Shown here: piece by piece, positions 25,353-33,443 of the stretch
How the letters are laid out: each line of letters starts with the position of its first letter
Numbering within the stretch: the stretch's first letter is position 1
NCBI GenBank assembly: GCA_020060625.1
Contig: JAGUZU010000154.1
Span: forward strand, 1-43,936
Origin: Anaerolineales bacterium
GTDB lineage: Bacteria > Chloroflexota > Anaerolineae > Anaerolineales > Villigracilaceae
Length of the DNA: 43,936 nucleotides
Direction: 5' to 3'
The notes under the pieces: generated by a model
The model's database searches: none
Told to the model about the DNA's origin: nothing
What the model saw: only the letters and a program-made list of their open reading frames with translations
Position numbers and translations under genes: made by a program

Positions 25353-26850
25353 TTTCGACCATTCTTGGCGGCTAATCTCCGACGTGGAGCGCGATACGTT
25401 GAGCCGCCTCTCGATTTTTCACGGCGGATTTGACCGAAGCGCAGCGGAAAAAGTCGCAGGGGCGAATCTGCCGCGGTTGTCGTCGCTCGTTTCAAAGTCA
25501 CTGGTGAGGCGGGACGAGTCGGGACACTACAGTCTGCACGAAGTGATACGTCAATACGCCTATTCCCATCTCGAAGAGAACGAAGCCTGTTGCCGTCAAG
25601 CCTGTGACCGTCATAGCGCTTACTATCTCAACTTTGCCGCCGAGTATGAATCGAAATTGAAGAGCGCGCCGCAACAGATTGCCATGCACGAAATGACCGC
25701 CGAGTTGGATAACCTCCGCGCCGCGTGGGATTGGGGAATCAAAAATAAAAAATTCGATTTGCTCGCCGGATCTGTCCGCGCCTTTGGCTGGTATTACGAA
25801 GTCTCAGGCATGATTCGCGACGGCATCGAACAACTCGGGCTGCTTGTGAGCGCTTTGAACAAACAAGTGCGCGATAAGCAATCCAACAAGACTCTTGGCA
25901 CATGCCTTGTGCAACAGGGCTTATTATTTTTCCGCAGCGGACAATTCGCCCGCGCGCAGGAGTTATACGACCAGAGCATTTTTATTCTTCGTTCGGTAGA
26001 TGCGCAATCCCTTCTCGCCGACGCGCTTATTTTTAGCGGCACGCTCAAACACCTGAGCGGCGATTATCTCGAAGCCAAGGCGCTCATCGAAGAAGGACTC
26101 ACATACGCCCGCGCAATGAAGGATGATTGGTTCATCGCCTACGGAATTTACAACCTCGGTCACGTGGATAGCCTGATGGGCGACTATCAAAAAGGCTACG
26201 AGCAAATGCGCGAAGGTCTCGCGCTCTGGCGCAAGGTCGGCGATCCGCATTCCATTTCACTCGGCTTGAATTTCCTCGTGGACACACAGATCGCGCTCAA
26301 ACGATATGAAGAAGCCAAAGCCTCCATGCGCGAGAGTATTGCCTTGTGCGAGTAGACTCAAAACCGCTGGGGCATGGGCACGGCTCAGCGGTATCTCGGT
26401 CTTGCCATGCTTGCAGACGGTCAATACGACGACGCCCGCGACTGCTTCCAAAAGAGTCTCGAAGTCTTCGGCGAATATTTCGAAGGCTGGGACATTTCCA
26501 TCACTCTCGCCTACCTCGCCAACGCGACTCTACTTTCAGGTGATGGCGTCGAAGCGAAAGCGATTTATTTGGATTCAATGCGGCACGCGCGACAAATCAA
26601 CTCCGCCCCGCTGATGTTGATGAACCTTGCAGGACTTGCCCAACTCGAATCCCGCCTCTCTCCCGACCTCGCAGCTGGCTGGCTGACCCTCGTCCTTTCC
26701 CACCCTGCCGCGACACGAGAGACAAAAGATCGCGCCCGTCAGTTACTTTCGGAGGTGGAAAAGCGCTCTGGTGTTGAACAGATTGGCGTTTCTCGTAAGA
26801 AAATGTCCATTCAAACGTTGGAAGAGTTGGTGGAGACAATATTGGAATAA
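25345..26850 (+). pseudogene. 5'-truncated, stop-interrupted TPR regulator (LuxR/AfsR-like ATPase family)
   Basis: The frame picks up mid-protein at [20 protein letters not shown], then [19 protein letters not shown] and LVSKSLVRRDESGHYSLHEV, the segment after the NB-ARC ATPase in large AfsR/LuxR-type regulators. A long TPR region follows. The ATPase and the N-terminus are absent. An in-frame TAG at 26353 interrupts the protein, and the same frame continues past it (TQNRWGMGTAQRYLGLAML) to the natural end at 26850. Without the 5' part and with the stop it is a pseudogene. It joins the beta-subunit fragment at about 25350. Confidence 0.8.
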
Positions 26851-26916
26851 GCCTTCAAGAACTAACCTGCGAGGTGTTCCTGAGAGCGAACAATCTGTCC
26901 GATTGTATACCCCTGA

Positions 26917-26992
26917 CGGATTACACGGACAAGCACGGATTTTTAAAAAGATTTTTTCCGTGAGAATCCGTGAAATCAGCGTGATCCGTGTA
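26917..26992. repeat. ATCCGTG-type repeat cluster
   Basis: CACGGAT/ATCCGTG motifs recur at least five times in 76 bp in both orientations, with a central run of T and A residues, giving a potential extended hairpin. This is typical of intergenic repeat DNA and is not coding. Confidence 0.6.
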
Positions 26993-27377
26993 CCAAAAAG
27001 CACTTAAGAAACGCTCTCTTAAGACTATGCACAATTGAACATATTTTTGTTTGATGAATAGCAAGAGAGGAATTGGCAACTCTTGGAAAGACCATAAACA
27101 TAAAAGCATTGAATGATTGGGAGAAAAATTTGGCTGAATCCCTAGCCGACCTGAGAGCCGGCGTTTAGGAGCTAAAAATTGTTGCTCCCCAGACACCTGA
27201 GGAGTAACATGAGGTTTTTATACAAATTCGGCTGAACCTTCTCGATATTCTAGGGAAAGATGTCGAAAGCGGAGGTACTACTGCTGGGGCACTAAATTTT
27301 GAGGACGGAACTTATACCCATATACCAGATATGTACTCCACCAGAACTATCAATGTAAGGCTGTAATAAATGAAATA
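26993..27377. other. Gene-poor stretch with possible decayed small reading frames
   Basis: There is no intact gene. On the plus strand, AGAGAGG is followed by a TTG-started frame (LATLGKTINIKALNDWEKNL, then AESLADLRAGV) that stops at TAG. A second open stretch follows near 27210-27366 (VFIQIRLNLLDILGKDVESG and onward) without a usable start. These could be one decayed short gene. Base composition is more AT-rich than the surroundings. Confidence 0.35.
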
Positions 27378-27818
27378 CTATCTTGAGTTTTCTATACCAT
27401 CATCCTGCTTTTTGGATAAATACGAATTAACCGCCAAAATCCCAACCCCGCCAAATACACCGACCAAATGAAGCGGTAGATAATCCATCACATCCACAGG
27501 CTGACCAAGGACTACCTTCAAATAATAATATGGTGCCCAGACCAAGATTCCTGCCCAGATCACCCCATGCCCAAGCAACTGTAGGCGGGTCTTTTTGGGA
27601 GCGGGCATCCCCAATTCCTTTCGGGCAAAAGTGCGCAGGCGCGAACCGCCCATCACGCCTAAAAGGTGAAGCAGCAGGTATAAGCTCATTGAAGGTTGTT
27701 CACCCGTAATGCGCAAAATGATGAATGGCACCCACACCAACACGCCCAGCCAGATAAACACACTTCCCAAACGATAACGCATCCATGCGGCGTTGTAAAT
27801 TTTCTCATCAGTTACCAT
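27378..27818 (-). CDS. Four-helix membrane protein with internal duplication, end of haem operon
   Basis: The 146-aa protein has four hydrophobic helices arranged as two similar halves: [20 protein letters not shown] ... [11 protein letters not shown] and [20 protein letters not shown] ... [11 protein letters not shown]. It begins inside the last codons of hemL (7-bp overlap), so it belongs to the haem operon. A histidine after a leucine in each half (LLHL, PLHL) could be a haem or metal ligand, but this is only a guess. I do not recognise a named family. Confidence 0.75.
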   Translation of the reverse strand: MVTDEKIYNAAWMRYRLGSVFIWLGVLVWVPFIILRITGEQPSMSLYLLLHLLGVMGGSRLRTFARKELGMPAPKKTRLQLLGHGVIWAGILVWAPYYYLKVVLGQPVDVMDYLPLHLVGVFGGVGILAVNSYLSKKQDDGIENSR

Positions 27819-29095
27819 GTGCGAAACGACTCCGTTACTGCTTCAATTGTCTTATCAATGATCTCATCTGTATGCAGGGTCGAAATAAACCCTGCCTCAA
27901 ATTGCGACGGCGCAAGATAAACACCATTCTCCAACATCTTTTGGAAGAACTTCCCGAACTGAACCTTATCCGCCACCTTGACCGTATTCCAGCCAACGGG
28001 CTTGGTCTCGCTAAAGAAGGTTGTGAACATCGTGCCGACCCGCGTTTGCTGGATGGGAATCCCTGCCTGCTTTGACGCCGATGCAACTCCCGCTTCCAAC
28101 TTAACCACAGCCTGTTCCAGTTTTCTCCAAACTTCCTCTCCCCGAATCAGACTCAACGCCGCAATGCCCGCGCTCATCGCCAACGGATTTCCCGAAAGCG
28201 TCCCCGCCTGGTACATCGGTCCAAGCGGCGCGACCATTTGCATGATCTCCTTCTTGCCGCCATACGCGCCGACGGGCAGACCGCCGCCGATGACCTTGCC
28301 CAGTGTGGTGAGGTCAGGCTTGATATTGTAGAGAGTCTGCGCCCCGCCTTTATGAACGCGGAACCCCGTCATCACTTCATCGAAGATCAGGAGTGTTGCG
28401 TGTTCCGTTGCCAACTTTCTCAAGCCTTCCAAAAACCCAGGCAACGGCGGGACGACTCCCATGTTCCCTGCCACAGGTTCGACGATCAGCCCCGCAATTT
28501 GGTCAGGATACTTTTTGAATAAGGCTTCGACAGATTCAAGATCATTGAACTGCGCCACCAATGTATCCGAAGCGACCGCGCTCGGCACGCCAGGCGAATC
28601 GGGCAAGCCTAACGTCGCCACGCCCGAACCCGCCTGCACCAACAACATATCCGCGTGACCGTGATAACAGCCGTCGAACTTGATGATCTTTTCACGTTTG
28701 GTATAGGCACGGGCAAGCCTCAGCGCCGACATGGTCGCTTCCGTGCCCGAATTGACAAAACGGATCATCTCGATGTTCGGCATGAACTCCATGATGCTCT
28801 TTGCCAGTTCAATTTCCAACGGACTCGGCGCACCATAGGATGTTCCCATCAACGCGGCTTCCTGAATTGCTTTCACCACATCGGGGTGTGCATGACCTGT
28901 GATAAGGGGTCCCCACGAAAGGACATAGTCAATGTAGCGGTTGCCGTCCACATCGAAGAGATAGGGACCTTCGCCGCGTTCGATGAAGAGTGGCTGTTCG
29001 CCCACGGCGCGAAAGGCGCGCACAGGCGAGTTCACCCCACCAGGAAATAAGGTTTGTGCTTCTTGAAAGAGAGAAATGGATTTGGTGATGTTCAT
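27812..29095 (-). CDS. hemL: Glutamate-1-semialdehyde 2,1-aminomutase
   Basis: The 427-aa PLP enzyme of aminotransferase class III converts glutamate-1-semialdehyde to 5-aminolevulinate. The N-terminus ([20 protein letters not shown]), [29 protein letters not shown] and the PLP-binding lysine K267 in [17 protein letters not shown] are all standard. The ATG at 29095 follows AAGGA by four bases; the frame runs further upstream to 29113 but into repeat DNA. It works directly after HemA (39616) in the same cluster and overlaps the four-helix protein downstream. Confidence 0.97.
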   Translation of the reverse strand: MNITKSISLFQEAQTLFPGGVNSPVRAFRAVGEQPLFIERGEGPYLFDVDGNRYIDYVLSWGPLITGHAHPDVVKAIQEAALMGTSYGAPSPLEIELAKSIMEFMPNIEMIRFVNSGTEATMSALRLARAYTKREKIIKFDGCYHGHADMLLVQAGSGVATLGLPDSPGVPSAVASDTLVAQFNDLESVEALFKKYPDQIAGLIVEPVAGNMGVVPPLPGFLEGLRKLATEHATLLIFDEVMTGFRVHKGGAQTLYNIKPDLTTLGKVIGGGLPVGAYGGKKEIMQMVAPLGPMYQAGTLSGNPLAMSAGIAALSLIRGEEVWRKLEQAVVKLEAGVASASKQAGIPIQQTRVGTMFTTFFSETKPVGWNTVKVADKVQFGKFFQKMLENGVYLAPSQFEAGFISTLHTDEIIDKTIEAVTESFRTW

Positions 29096-29107
29096 AAGTT
29101 CCTTTAT

Positions 29108-29193
29108 TGTCATTGCGAGGAGCGCTCTTTGCGACGAAGCAATCCCCAGTTATCAGGAGATTGCTTCGCTCCTTGCAGTCGCTCGCAATGACA
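29108..29193. repeat. TGTCATTGCGAG inverted repeat spanning the hemY 3' end
   Basis: TGTCATTGCGAG (29108-29119) is mirrored by CTCGCAATGACA (29182-29193), an exact 12-bp inverted pair, with GAAGCAATC/GATTGCTTC as inner arms. About half of it is translated as the last 13-14 codons of hemY (MSLRATARSEAIS); the rest fills the gap before hemL. Confidence 0.8.
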
Positions 29194-30631
29194 TTGAGTT
29201 TAGAATCTTTTCAATCGCCAATTCCCCCGAATGAATGCAGTCAGGGATGCCAATGCCGCGATAACCGTTGCCAGCCAGCGCAAGGGTTGGATATTTTTCT
29301 AAACCCGCGTCGATTTGTTCGAGAATTTCGGGATGACCGAGGTTGTATTGCGGCATGGCTTTGTCCCACAGGAAGACACGTGAGACGAGCGGCTCGGCGG
29401 TGATGCCAAGAGTCAACTCCAATTCTTTCTTTGCAACTTCAAGCAATTCGCCCTCACCCCCAGCCCCTCTCCCATTGGGCGAGGGGAGTTCCTGCCCAGC
29501 TCGCCCAACGAACACACGAATCAACGCATAGCCTTCGGGTGCGCGGTGCGGAAATTTGGTGGAAGTCCACGTGCAAGCGAGGGCTTTGCGTCCTTCGCGG
29601 CGCGGGATGACGTAACCGTAGCCGTCCAACTCGTGGGGGATGTCGCTCAGGCGGTAGGCGAGGGAGACGGTGGCGGTTGAGGCGTAGGGAATGCTCTGAA
29701 GGGTGGAACCAAGCTCGGGGGCGAAAGAGGCGAGCAGAGTCCCGCTCACATAGGCAGGCGTGGCGAGAATCAGTGAATCGGTTTCAAGTGTTTCAGTGTC
29801 AAGTGTCACGTTCCAGGCTCCACGTTTCAAGTTTCGGGTTATGGAAGTGACGCGGGTGTTAAGTCGCAAACTTGCACCCTTCAACCTTAAACTTTCAACC
29901 AATGCTTCAACAATTTCGGCAAGCCCCGTAGTGGGTGTGAGAAACGCGGAGCGCGAACCTTGAACTTTGCCATTGGATTGTTTGCGCATTTTTAGCGCGC
30001 TGCGCGCGAGACTTCCATGCTTTAGTTCGAGGTCGCGCAGATAGGGGAATGTGGATGCGAGACTGAGTTGATCGCCATCGCCCGCGTAGATGCCAGACAT
30101 GAGCGGCTCGATGAGATTTTCATACGCCTCACGCCCAAGCCGACGACTGACAAACGAGCCGAGAGATTCATCACCGCCTGCCCCAGTTTTTTCGGGGTTG
30201 ATGCGATGCGGTGGAAGGAGGAAGTCGAGCCCCATGCGTGTTTTGCCAAACCATGAAATGAGACGCGAACGCAGAATGGACGGAACATCCGAGGGAATCA
30301 TCATGGCGAGACCATCGGGCAATGGAAGCAATCGCCCTTTGTTGAGAACGTAGGTGTTCTTCTTGTTTTGGTTCGTGCCGTGCAAGCGCTTGTCAAGACC
30401 GAGTTCCTTGCACAACGCCACACCCCAGGGTTTGGATGCAAGAAAGGTGTCGGGTCCGCCTTCGATAATGAAGTGACCGCCGTCGAAGGGGACGCGGTGT
30501 GTGGTGATCTTGCCGCCCCAGCGAGATTCGGATTCGAGGAGGGTGATTTGATCGTATTTCGTGTTGCGTATTGCGTAATAGGCGGCTGATAATCCCGCGA
30601 TGCCGCCGCCGATGATGACAAGACGATTCAT
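29153..30631 (-). CDS. hemY: HemY-type protoporphyrinogen/coproporphyrinogen III oxidase (CgoX)
   Basis: The 492-aa flavoenzyme has an N-terminal FAD-binding motif (LVIIGGGIAGLSAAYYA), ESRWGGKITTHR, FIIEGGPDTFLASKPWG, and a C-terminal FAD motif (LALAGNGYRGIGIPDCIHSG). In the coproporphyrin-dependent route set by chdC and hemH nearby, it would oxidise coproporphyrinogen III to coproporphyrin III using oxygen. The ATG at 30631 overlaps the hemH stop (ATGA). Three parts are repeat-derived: about residues 382-394 (ELPSPNGRGAGGEGE, a CCCTCACCCC element), a tandem-repeat stretch near WNVTLDTETLETD, and the C-terminal 13 residues. Confidence 0.93.
   Translation of the reverse strand: MNRLVIIGGGIAGLSAAYYAIRNTKYDQITLLESESRWGGKITTHRVPFDGGHFIIEGGPDTFLASKPWGVALCKELGLDKRLHGTNQNKKNTYVLNKGRLLPLPDGLAMMIPSDVPSILRSRLISWFGKTRMGLDFLLPPHRINPEKTGAGGDESLGSFVSRRLGREAYENLIEPLMSGIYAGDGDQLSLASTFPYLRDLELKHGSLARSALKMRKQSNGKVQGSRSAFLTPTTGLAEIVEALVESLRLKGASLRLNTRVTSITRNLKRGAWNVTLDTETLETDSLILATPAYVSGTLLASFAPELGSTLQSIPYASTATVSLAYRLSDIPHELDGYGYVIPRREGRKALACTWTSTKFPHRAPEGYALIRVFVGRAGQELPSPNGRGAGGEGELLEVAKKELELTLGITAEPLVSRVFLWDKAMPQYNLGHPEILEQIDAGLEKYPTLALAGNGYRGIGIPDCIHSGELAIEKILNSMSLRATARSEAIS
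29451..29488 (-). repeat. CCCTCACCCC palindromic element inside hemY
   Basis: CCCTCACCCCCAGCCCCTCT followed by CCCATTGGGCGAGGGGAG is a short member of the family seen between genes at 11281 and 22685. It is translated in frame as ELPSPNGRGAGGEG, between the conserved VFVGRAG and LLEVAKKELE segments. Confidence 0.8.
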
Positions 30632-31542
30632 AACCAGCCTGCCTCCTTTGCCTTTTCGCGGATCAAGTTTGCCAGCCCTGCGATCATCCATGGCGCGGTG
30701 TTGAGCATTTCGATGCGTTCGAGATGAATGCCGAGTGACTTGGCAAGCTTTTGATAAACGATGTCAATGTCATACAGAATTTCAACATGCTCGAAGACGA
30801 ACCCGATCGGGCAGAGCAGGATATGTTTTTTGCCTTCCGCCACAAGGCGTTCGATCACTTCGCCCGCGTCGGGTCCGAGCCAGGGGATGGTGGAAATGGC
30901 GGCAGATTGATAGGCAAATTCATGTGGTTGGGAGCCGAGTTTTTCCATCACCGCCGAAACGGTTTCACGCAACTGCGCGGGATATGGATCATCCCATTCC
31001 AGAATCTTCTCAGGCAGGCTGTGCGCGGTGAAGATGACGGGAACGTCCGCGCGGATTTCTTCAGGGAAGCGTTGAAGCGCATCATGTACGCGACTAGCAA
31101 GCGCGTTGACATACCCTGTTTCCAAATGCCAATTCTCAATACATGAAAACGCAATTGGCGAATTGGCTTCTTCGATTTTCTTGATGTATGCCTCAATGCT
31201 CATGCGTGAATAATGCGGCGCCATCACCACGCCCACCATCTTCTCAATTCCTTCCGCCTGCATCTCTGCCAGCGCATCCTTGATGAAGGGATGCCAGTGA
31301 CGCATCCCCACGAAGGCTTTGAATTGATTGCCGTTGACGTTCAAGGCGGATTCGAGCGCATCCGCCTGCGCCTGAGTTTGTTCCAAAATGGGGGAACGCC
31401 CACCGATCTCGCGGTAGCGTTCACGCACTTCACGGATGATTTCCTGCGAAGTGGGACGATAGCCGCGCACATCCAAGAGGTATGGCTCGACCTCATCCAA
31501 ATTGTTCGGTCCGCCGTATGCCATTACCAATAATCCGATCAT
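30628..31542 (-). CDS. hemH: Ferrochelatase (coproporphyrin-type, CpfC/HemH)
   Basis: The 304-aa soluble ferrochelatase inserts Fe2+ into the porphyrin ring. It has MAYGGP at the start, GMRHWHPFIKDAL, catalytic H174 in IFTAHSLPEK, and the acidic partner in GFVFEHVEILYDID. No [2Fe-2S] cysteine tail is present, which fits Gram-positive-type enzymes that use coproporphyrin III and hand coproheme to ChdC. The ATG at 31542 overlaps the DUF4491 stop by ATGA, and the gene overlaps hemY in the same way. Confidence 0.95.
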   Translation of the reverse strand: MIGLLVMAYGGPNNLDEVEPYLLDVRGYRPTSQEIIREVRERYREIGGRSPILEQTQAQADALESALNVNGNQFKAFVGMRHWHPFIKDALAEMQAEGIEKMVGVVMAPHYSRMSIEAYIKKIEEANSPIAFSCIENWHLETGYVNALASRVHDALQRFPEEIRADVPVIFTAHSLPEKILEWDDPYPAQLRETVSAVMEKLGSQPHEFAYQSAAISTIPWLGPDAGEVIERLVAEGKKHILLCPIGFVFEHVEILYDIDIVYQKLAKSLGIHLERIEMLNTAPWMIAGLANLIREKAKEAGWL

Positions 31543-31877
31543 AGATGGGGAGCCTTCCATTTCCTGATGATTTCTTCAAAGGGCGGTTTGATCTTGCGCG
31601 AAGCGGGGTTGAATGGAAACCAGCCCAACTCCGCACGGACAGCCTGCTCCTTAAGTTCAGTCGAGCCCCAGACGAAGGTTGCACCCAGTACGCCAACGAC
31701 AACAGACAACCAATCCGATGAAATGAAGAGGGAGGCAAACACGATGAGGAAACCCAGACCCATCATGTAGGGCCACCACAGGTAGCCCAAGTATCTTTCG
31801 CCGCGGATGACGAGCGGGAAGCCAAGTCCGATGATGAGCAGGGTGACGAGTCCGATGAGGATGCCGAAAAGATTCAT
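31539..31877 (-). CDS. DUF4491-family membrane protein (copy 1) in haem operon
   Basis: The 112-aa protein has an N-terminal helix (ILIGLVTLLIIGLGFPLVI), two further hydrophobic stretches, and the DUF4491 tail pattern FVWGSTELKEQAVRAELGWF followed by PFNP. The family's function is unknown. It overlaps hemH by ATGA, so it is translated with it. No Shine-Dalgarno sequence precedes its ATG. The upstream gap holds a tandem octamer repeat. A related protein lies immediately upstream (32014-32388). A role in haem or porphyrin handling at the membrane is inferred from context. Confidence 0.8.
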   Translation of the reverse strand: MNLFGILIGLVTLLIIGLGFPLVIRGERYLGYLWWPYMMGLGFLIVFASLFISSDWLSVVVGVLGATFVWGSTELKEQAVRAELGWFPFNPASRKIKPPFEEIIRKWKAPHL

Positions 31878-31926
31878 GGTAATCAGTGTTCAGTGATACG
31901 TGGTGTGTGTTGCGTGTTCCGTTGTT

Positions 31927-32019
31927 TACCTGTCTACATATGTACTTGTGTACTTGTGTACCTGTGTACCTGTGTACTTGTGTACCTGTGTACTTGTCTA
32001 CTTATGTACCTGCCTACGT
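31927..32019. repeat. Tandem octamer repeat TGTACYTG between the DUF4491 genes
   Basis: The unit TGTACTTG or TGTACCTG is repeated about seven times without interruption (31941 on), followed by degenerate copies. It sits in the middle of the haem operon, between two small membrane-protein genes; plus-strand open frames over it (VLVYLCTC peptides) are artefacts of the repeat. Copy number could vary between strains. Confidence 0.85.
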
Positions 32020-32388
32020 TTCGAGAGGCTCACGTTTCAGCAAGTCCTGGGTTGTGGCGTGCAGGCTGGGGTCTGCCAGAAAACGCGCATGACGCGGGTT
32101 GTTTGGATTGGCGGGAGCATGTCCATGCCTGACGCGGTTTTGCTGCCGCGTGAATTCAAGCGCGTCCCAGAGGAAGGTGATTCCGAGGATGCCGAAGAAA
32201 GTGGAAAGTGGAAAGTGGAAAGTGATCAGTGAGCAGTATTCGGCAATCAGTCCAAGAATGGCAAAGATGATCGTTGGGAGCCATATTGTTGGCGAGATGG
32301 ATTCGATCTTGCGGACGGCGGCATGACCAAACCAGATGCTGAGGAATGCAGTGACGGCGGCGATGAGACCGAGAGGATTGATGGTCAT
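32014..32388 (-). CDS. DUF4491-like membrane protein (copy 2) in haem operon
   Basis: The 124-aa protein resembles its neighbour: an N-terminal TM helix (INPLGLIAAVTAFLSIWFGH), then ILGITFLWDALEFTRQQNRV with RHGHAPANPNNPRH in place of GWFPFNP. It overlaps hemE by ATGA. The segment EYCSLITFHFPLSTFFG is encoded by a GGAAAGT tandem repeat plus CAGTGAGCAG-type sequence (about 32196-32245), so part of the middle helix region is repeat-derived. The last residues (KREPLET) also run into repeat-like DNA. Function unknown. Confidence 0.7.
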   Translation of the reverse strand: MTINPLGLIAAVTAFLSIWFGHAAVRKIESISPTIWLPTIIFAILGLIAEYCSLITFHFPLSTFFGILGITFLWDALEFTRQQNRVRHGHAPANPNNPRHARFLADPSLHATTQDLLKREPLET

Positions 32389-33443
32389 GTTTGCGCCCTC
32401 ACCCCAACCCTCTCCCGAGGGGAGAGGGAGAATTCATGCACCATATCCACGACGGCTTTTACGTTGTCCACGGGCGTGTGTTGCAGGATGCCGTGTCCGA
32501 GATTAAAGATGTGACCAGGTCTGCCATTGGCGCGGCGCAACACATCGTGGACGCGCGCTTTGAGTTCAGGGAGAGGCGCGAAGAGCGTGATGGGGTCAAG
32601 ATTCCCTTGCGCAGCGACATCGTCCCCGAGCAGCGACCATCCGTCGTCAAGCGGGATGCGCCAGTCGAGCCCGATCACATCGCCGCCCGCGCGTTTCATC
32701 AACGGCAGGAGCGTCGTCGTGTTCGTTCCAAAATGGATGACAGGCACGTTCATCGCCTGCGCGGCTTTGAGCAACTTTTGCGAGTATGGCAGTACAAAGG
32801 TTTCGTAATCCGATGGACTGAGCGCGCCGACCCATGAATCAAAAACCTGCACTGCCTGCGCGCCTGCGCGGATCTGCGCGGTCAGGTAATCGCTGAACAC
32901 ATCGGCGAGTTTATCCATCAGAGCATGAAAAACGTCGGGCGCGGAATACATCATCGTTTTGGTTTTTAGAAACTCACGCGACGACCCGCCTTCGATGATG
33001 TAGGATGCGACGGTGAACGGCGCGCCGCAAAAGCCGATAAGCGGAGTCTCGCTCAATTCCTTGCGCAGGATGCGGATCGCCTCCATGACATAGCCCAAAT
33101 CTGATTCTGCTTCGACGGGTTTCAACGCCCTGACGTCTTCCATCGTGCGGACGGGATTCTGCAAGACGGGACCTTCACCTTTCGCAAACTCCAAGCCCAC
33201 GCCAAGCGGAATGGCGGGGAGCAGAATATCGGCGAAGAGAATCGCCGCATCCACACCAAACGCGCGGACAGGTTGAAGCGTCACTTCGGCGGCGAGCTCG
33301 GGCTGGTAACAGATTTCGAGCAGCGAATACTTCTCGCGAATGGCGCGGTATTCGGGCATGTAACGTCCCGCCTGGCGCATGAACCAGACGGGAGTTGTGT
33401 CAACAGGTTTGCGCTGGCAGGCTTGTAAAAAACGGCTGTTCAT
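32385..33443 (-). CDS. hemE: Uroporphyrinogen decarboxylase
   Basis: The 352-aa enzyme decarboxylates uroporphyrinogen III to coproporphyrinogen III. It shows the signature PVWFMRQAGRYMPEY near residue 20, ILFADILLPAIPLG, GFCGAPFTVASYIIEGG and GHGILQHTPVDNV. The ATG at 33443 overlaps the hemQ stop (ATGA); two codons further upstream is also possible. The natural C-terminus probably ended near VVDMVHEF, and the last about 13 residues (SLSPRERVGVRAQT) are encoded by a CCCTCACCCC repeat. The stop overlaps the next gene. Confidence 0.97.
   Translation of the reverse strand: MNSRFLQACQRKPVDTTPVWFMRQAGRYMPEYRAIREKYSLLEICYQPELAAEVTLQPVRAFGVDAAILFADILLPAIPLGVGLEFAKGEGPVLQNPVRTMEDVRALKPVEAESDLGYVMEAIRILRKELSETPLIGFCGAPFTVASYIIEGGSSREFLKTKTMMYSAPDVFHALMDKLADVFSDYLTAQIRAGAQAVQVFDSWVGALSPSDYETFVLPYSQKLLKAAQAMNVPVIHFGTNTTTLLPLMKRAGGDVIGLDWRIPLDDGWSLLGDDVAAQGNLDPITLFAPLPELKARVHDVLRRANGRPGHIFNLGHGILQHTPVDNVKAVVDMVHEFSLSPRERVGVRAQT
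32396..32429 (-). repeat. CCCTCACCCC palindromic element at the hemE 3' end
   Basis: CCCTCACCCCAACCCTCTCC is followed by CGAGGGGAGAGGGA, a short family member forming a hairpin. It provides the last codons of hemE and stops a few bases before the DUF4491-like start. Confidence 0.8.

Noticed and set aside
31927-32019. Possible CRISPR array
   Set aside because: The units are contiguous 8-mers with no spacers and no cas genes are nearby.
31886-32232. Three overlapping plus-strand frames with VLVYLCTC-type repeats
   Set aside because: They are translations of the TGTACYTG tandem array in all frames, not a real cysteine-rich protein.
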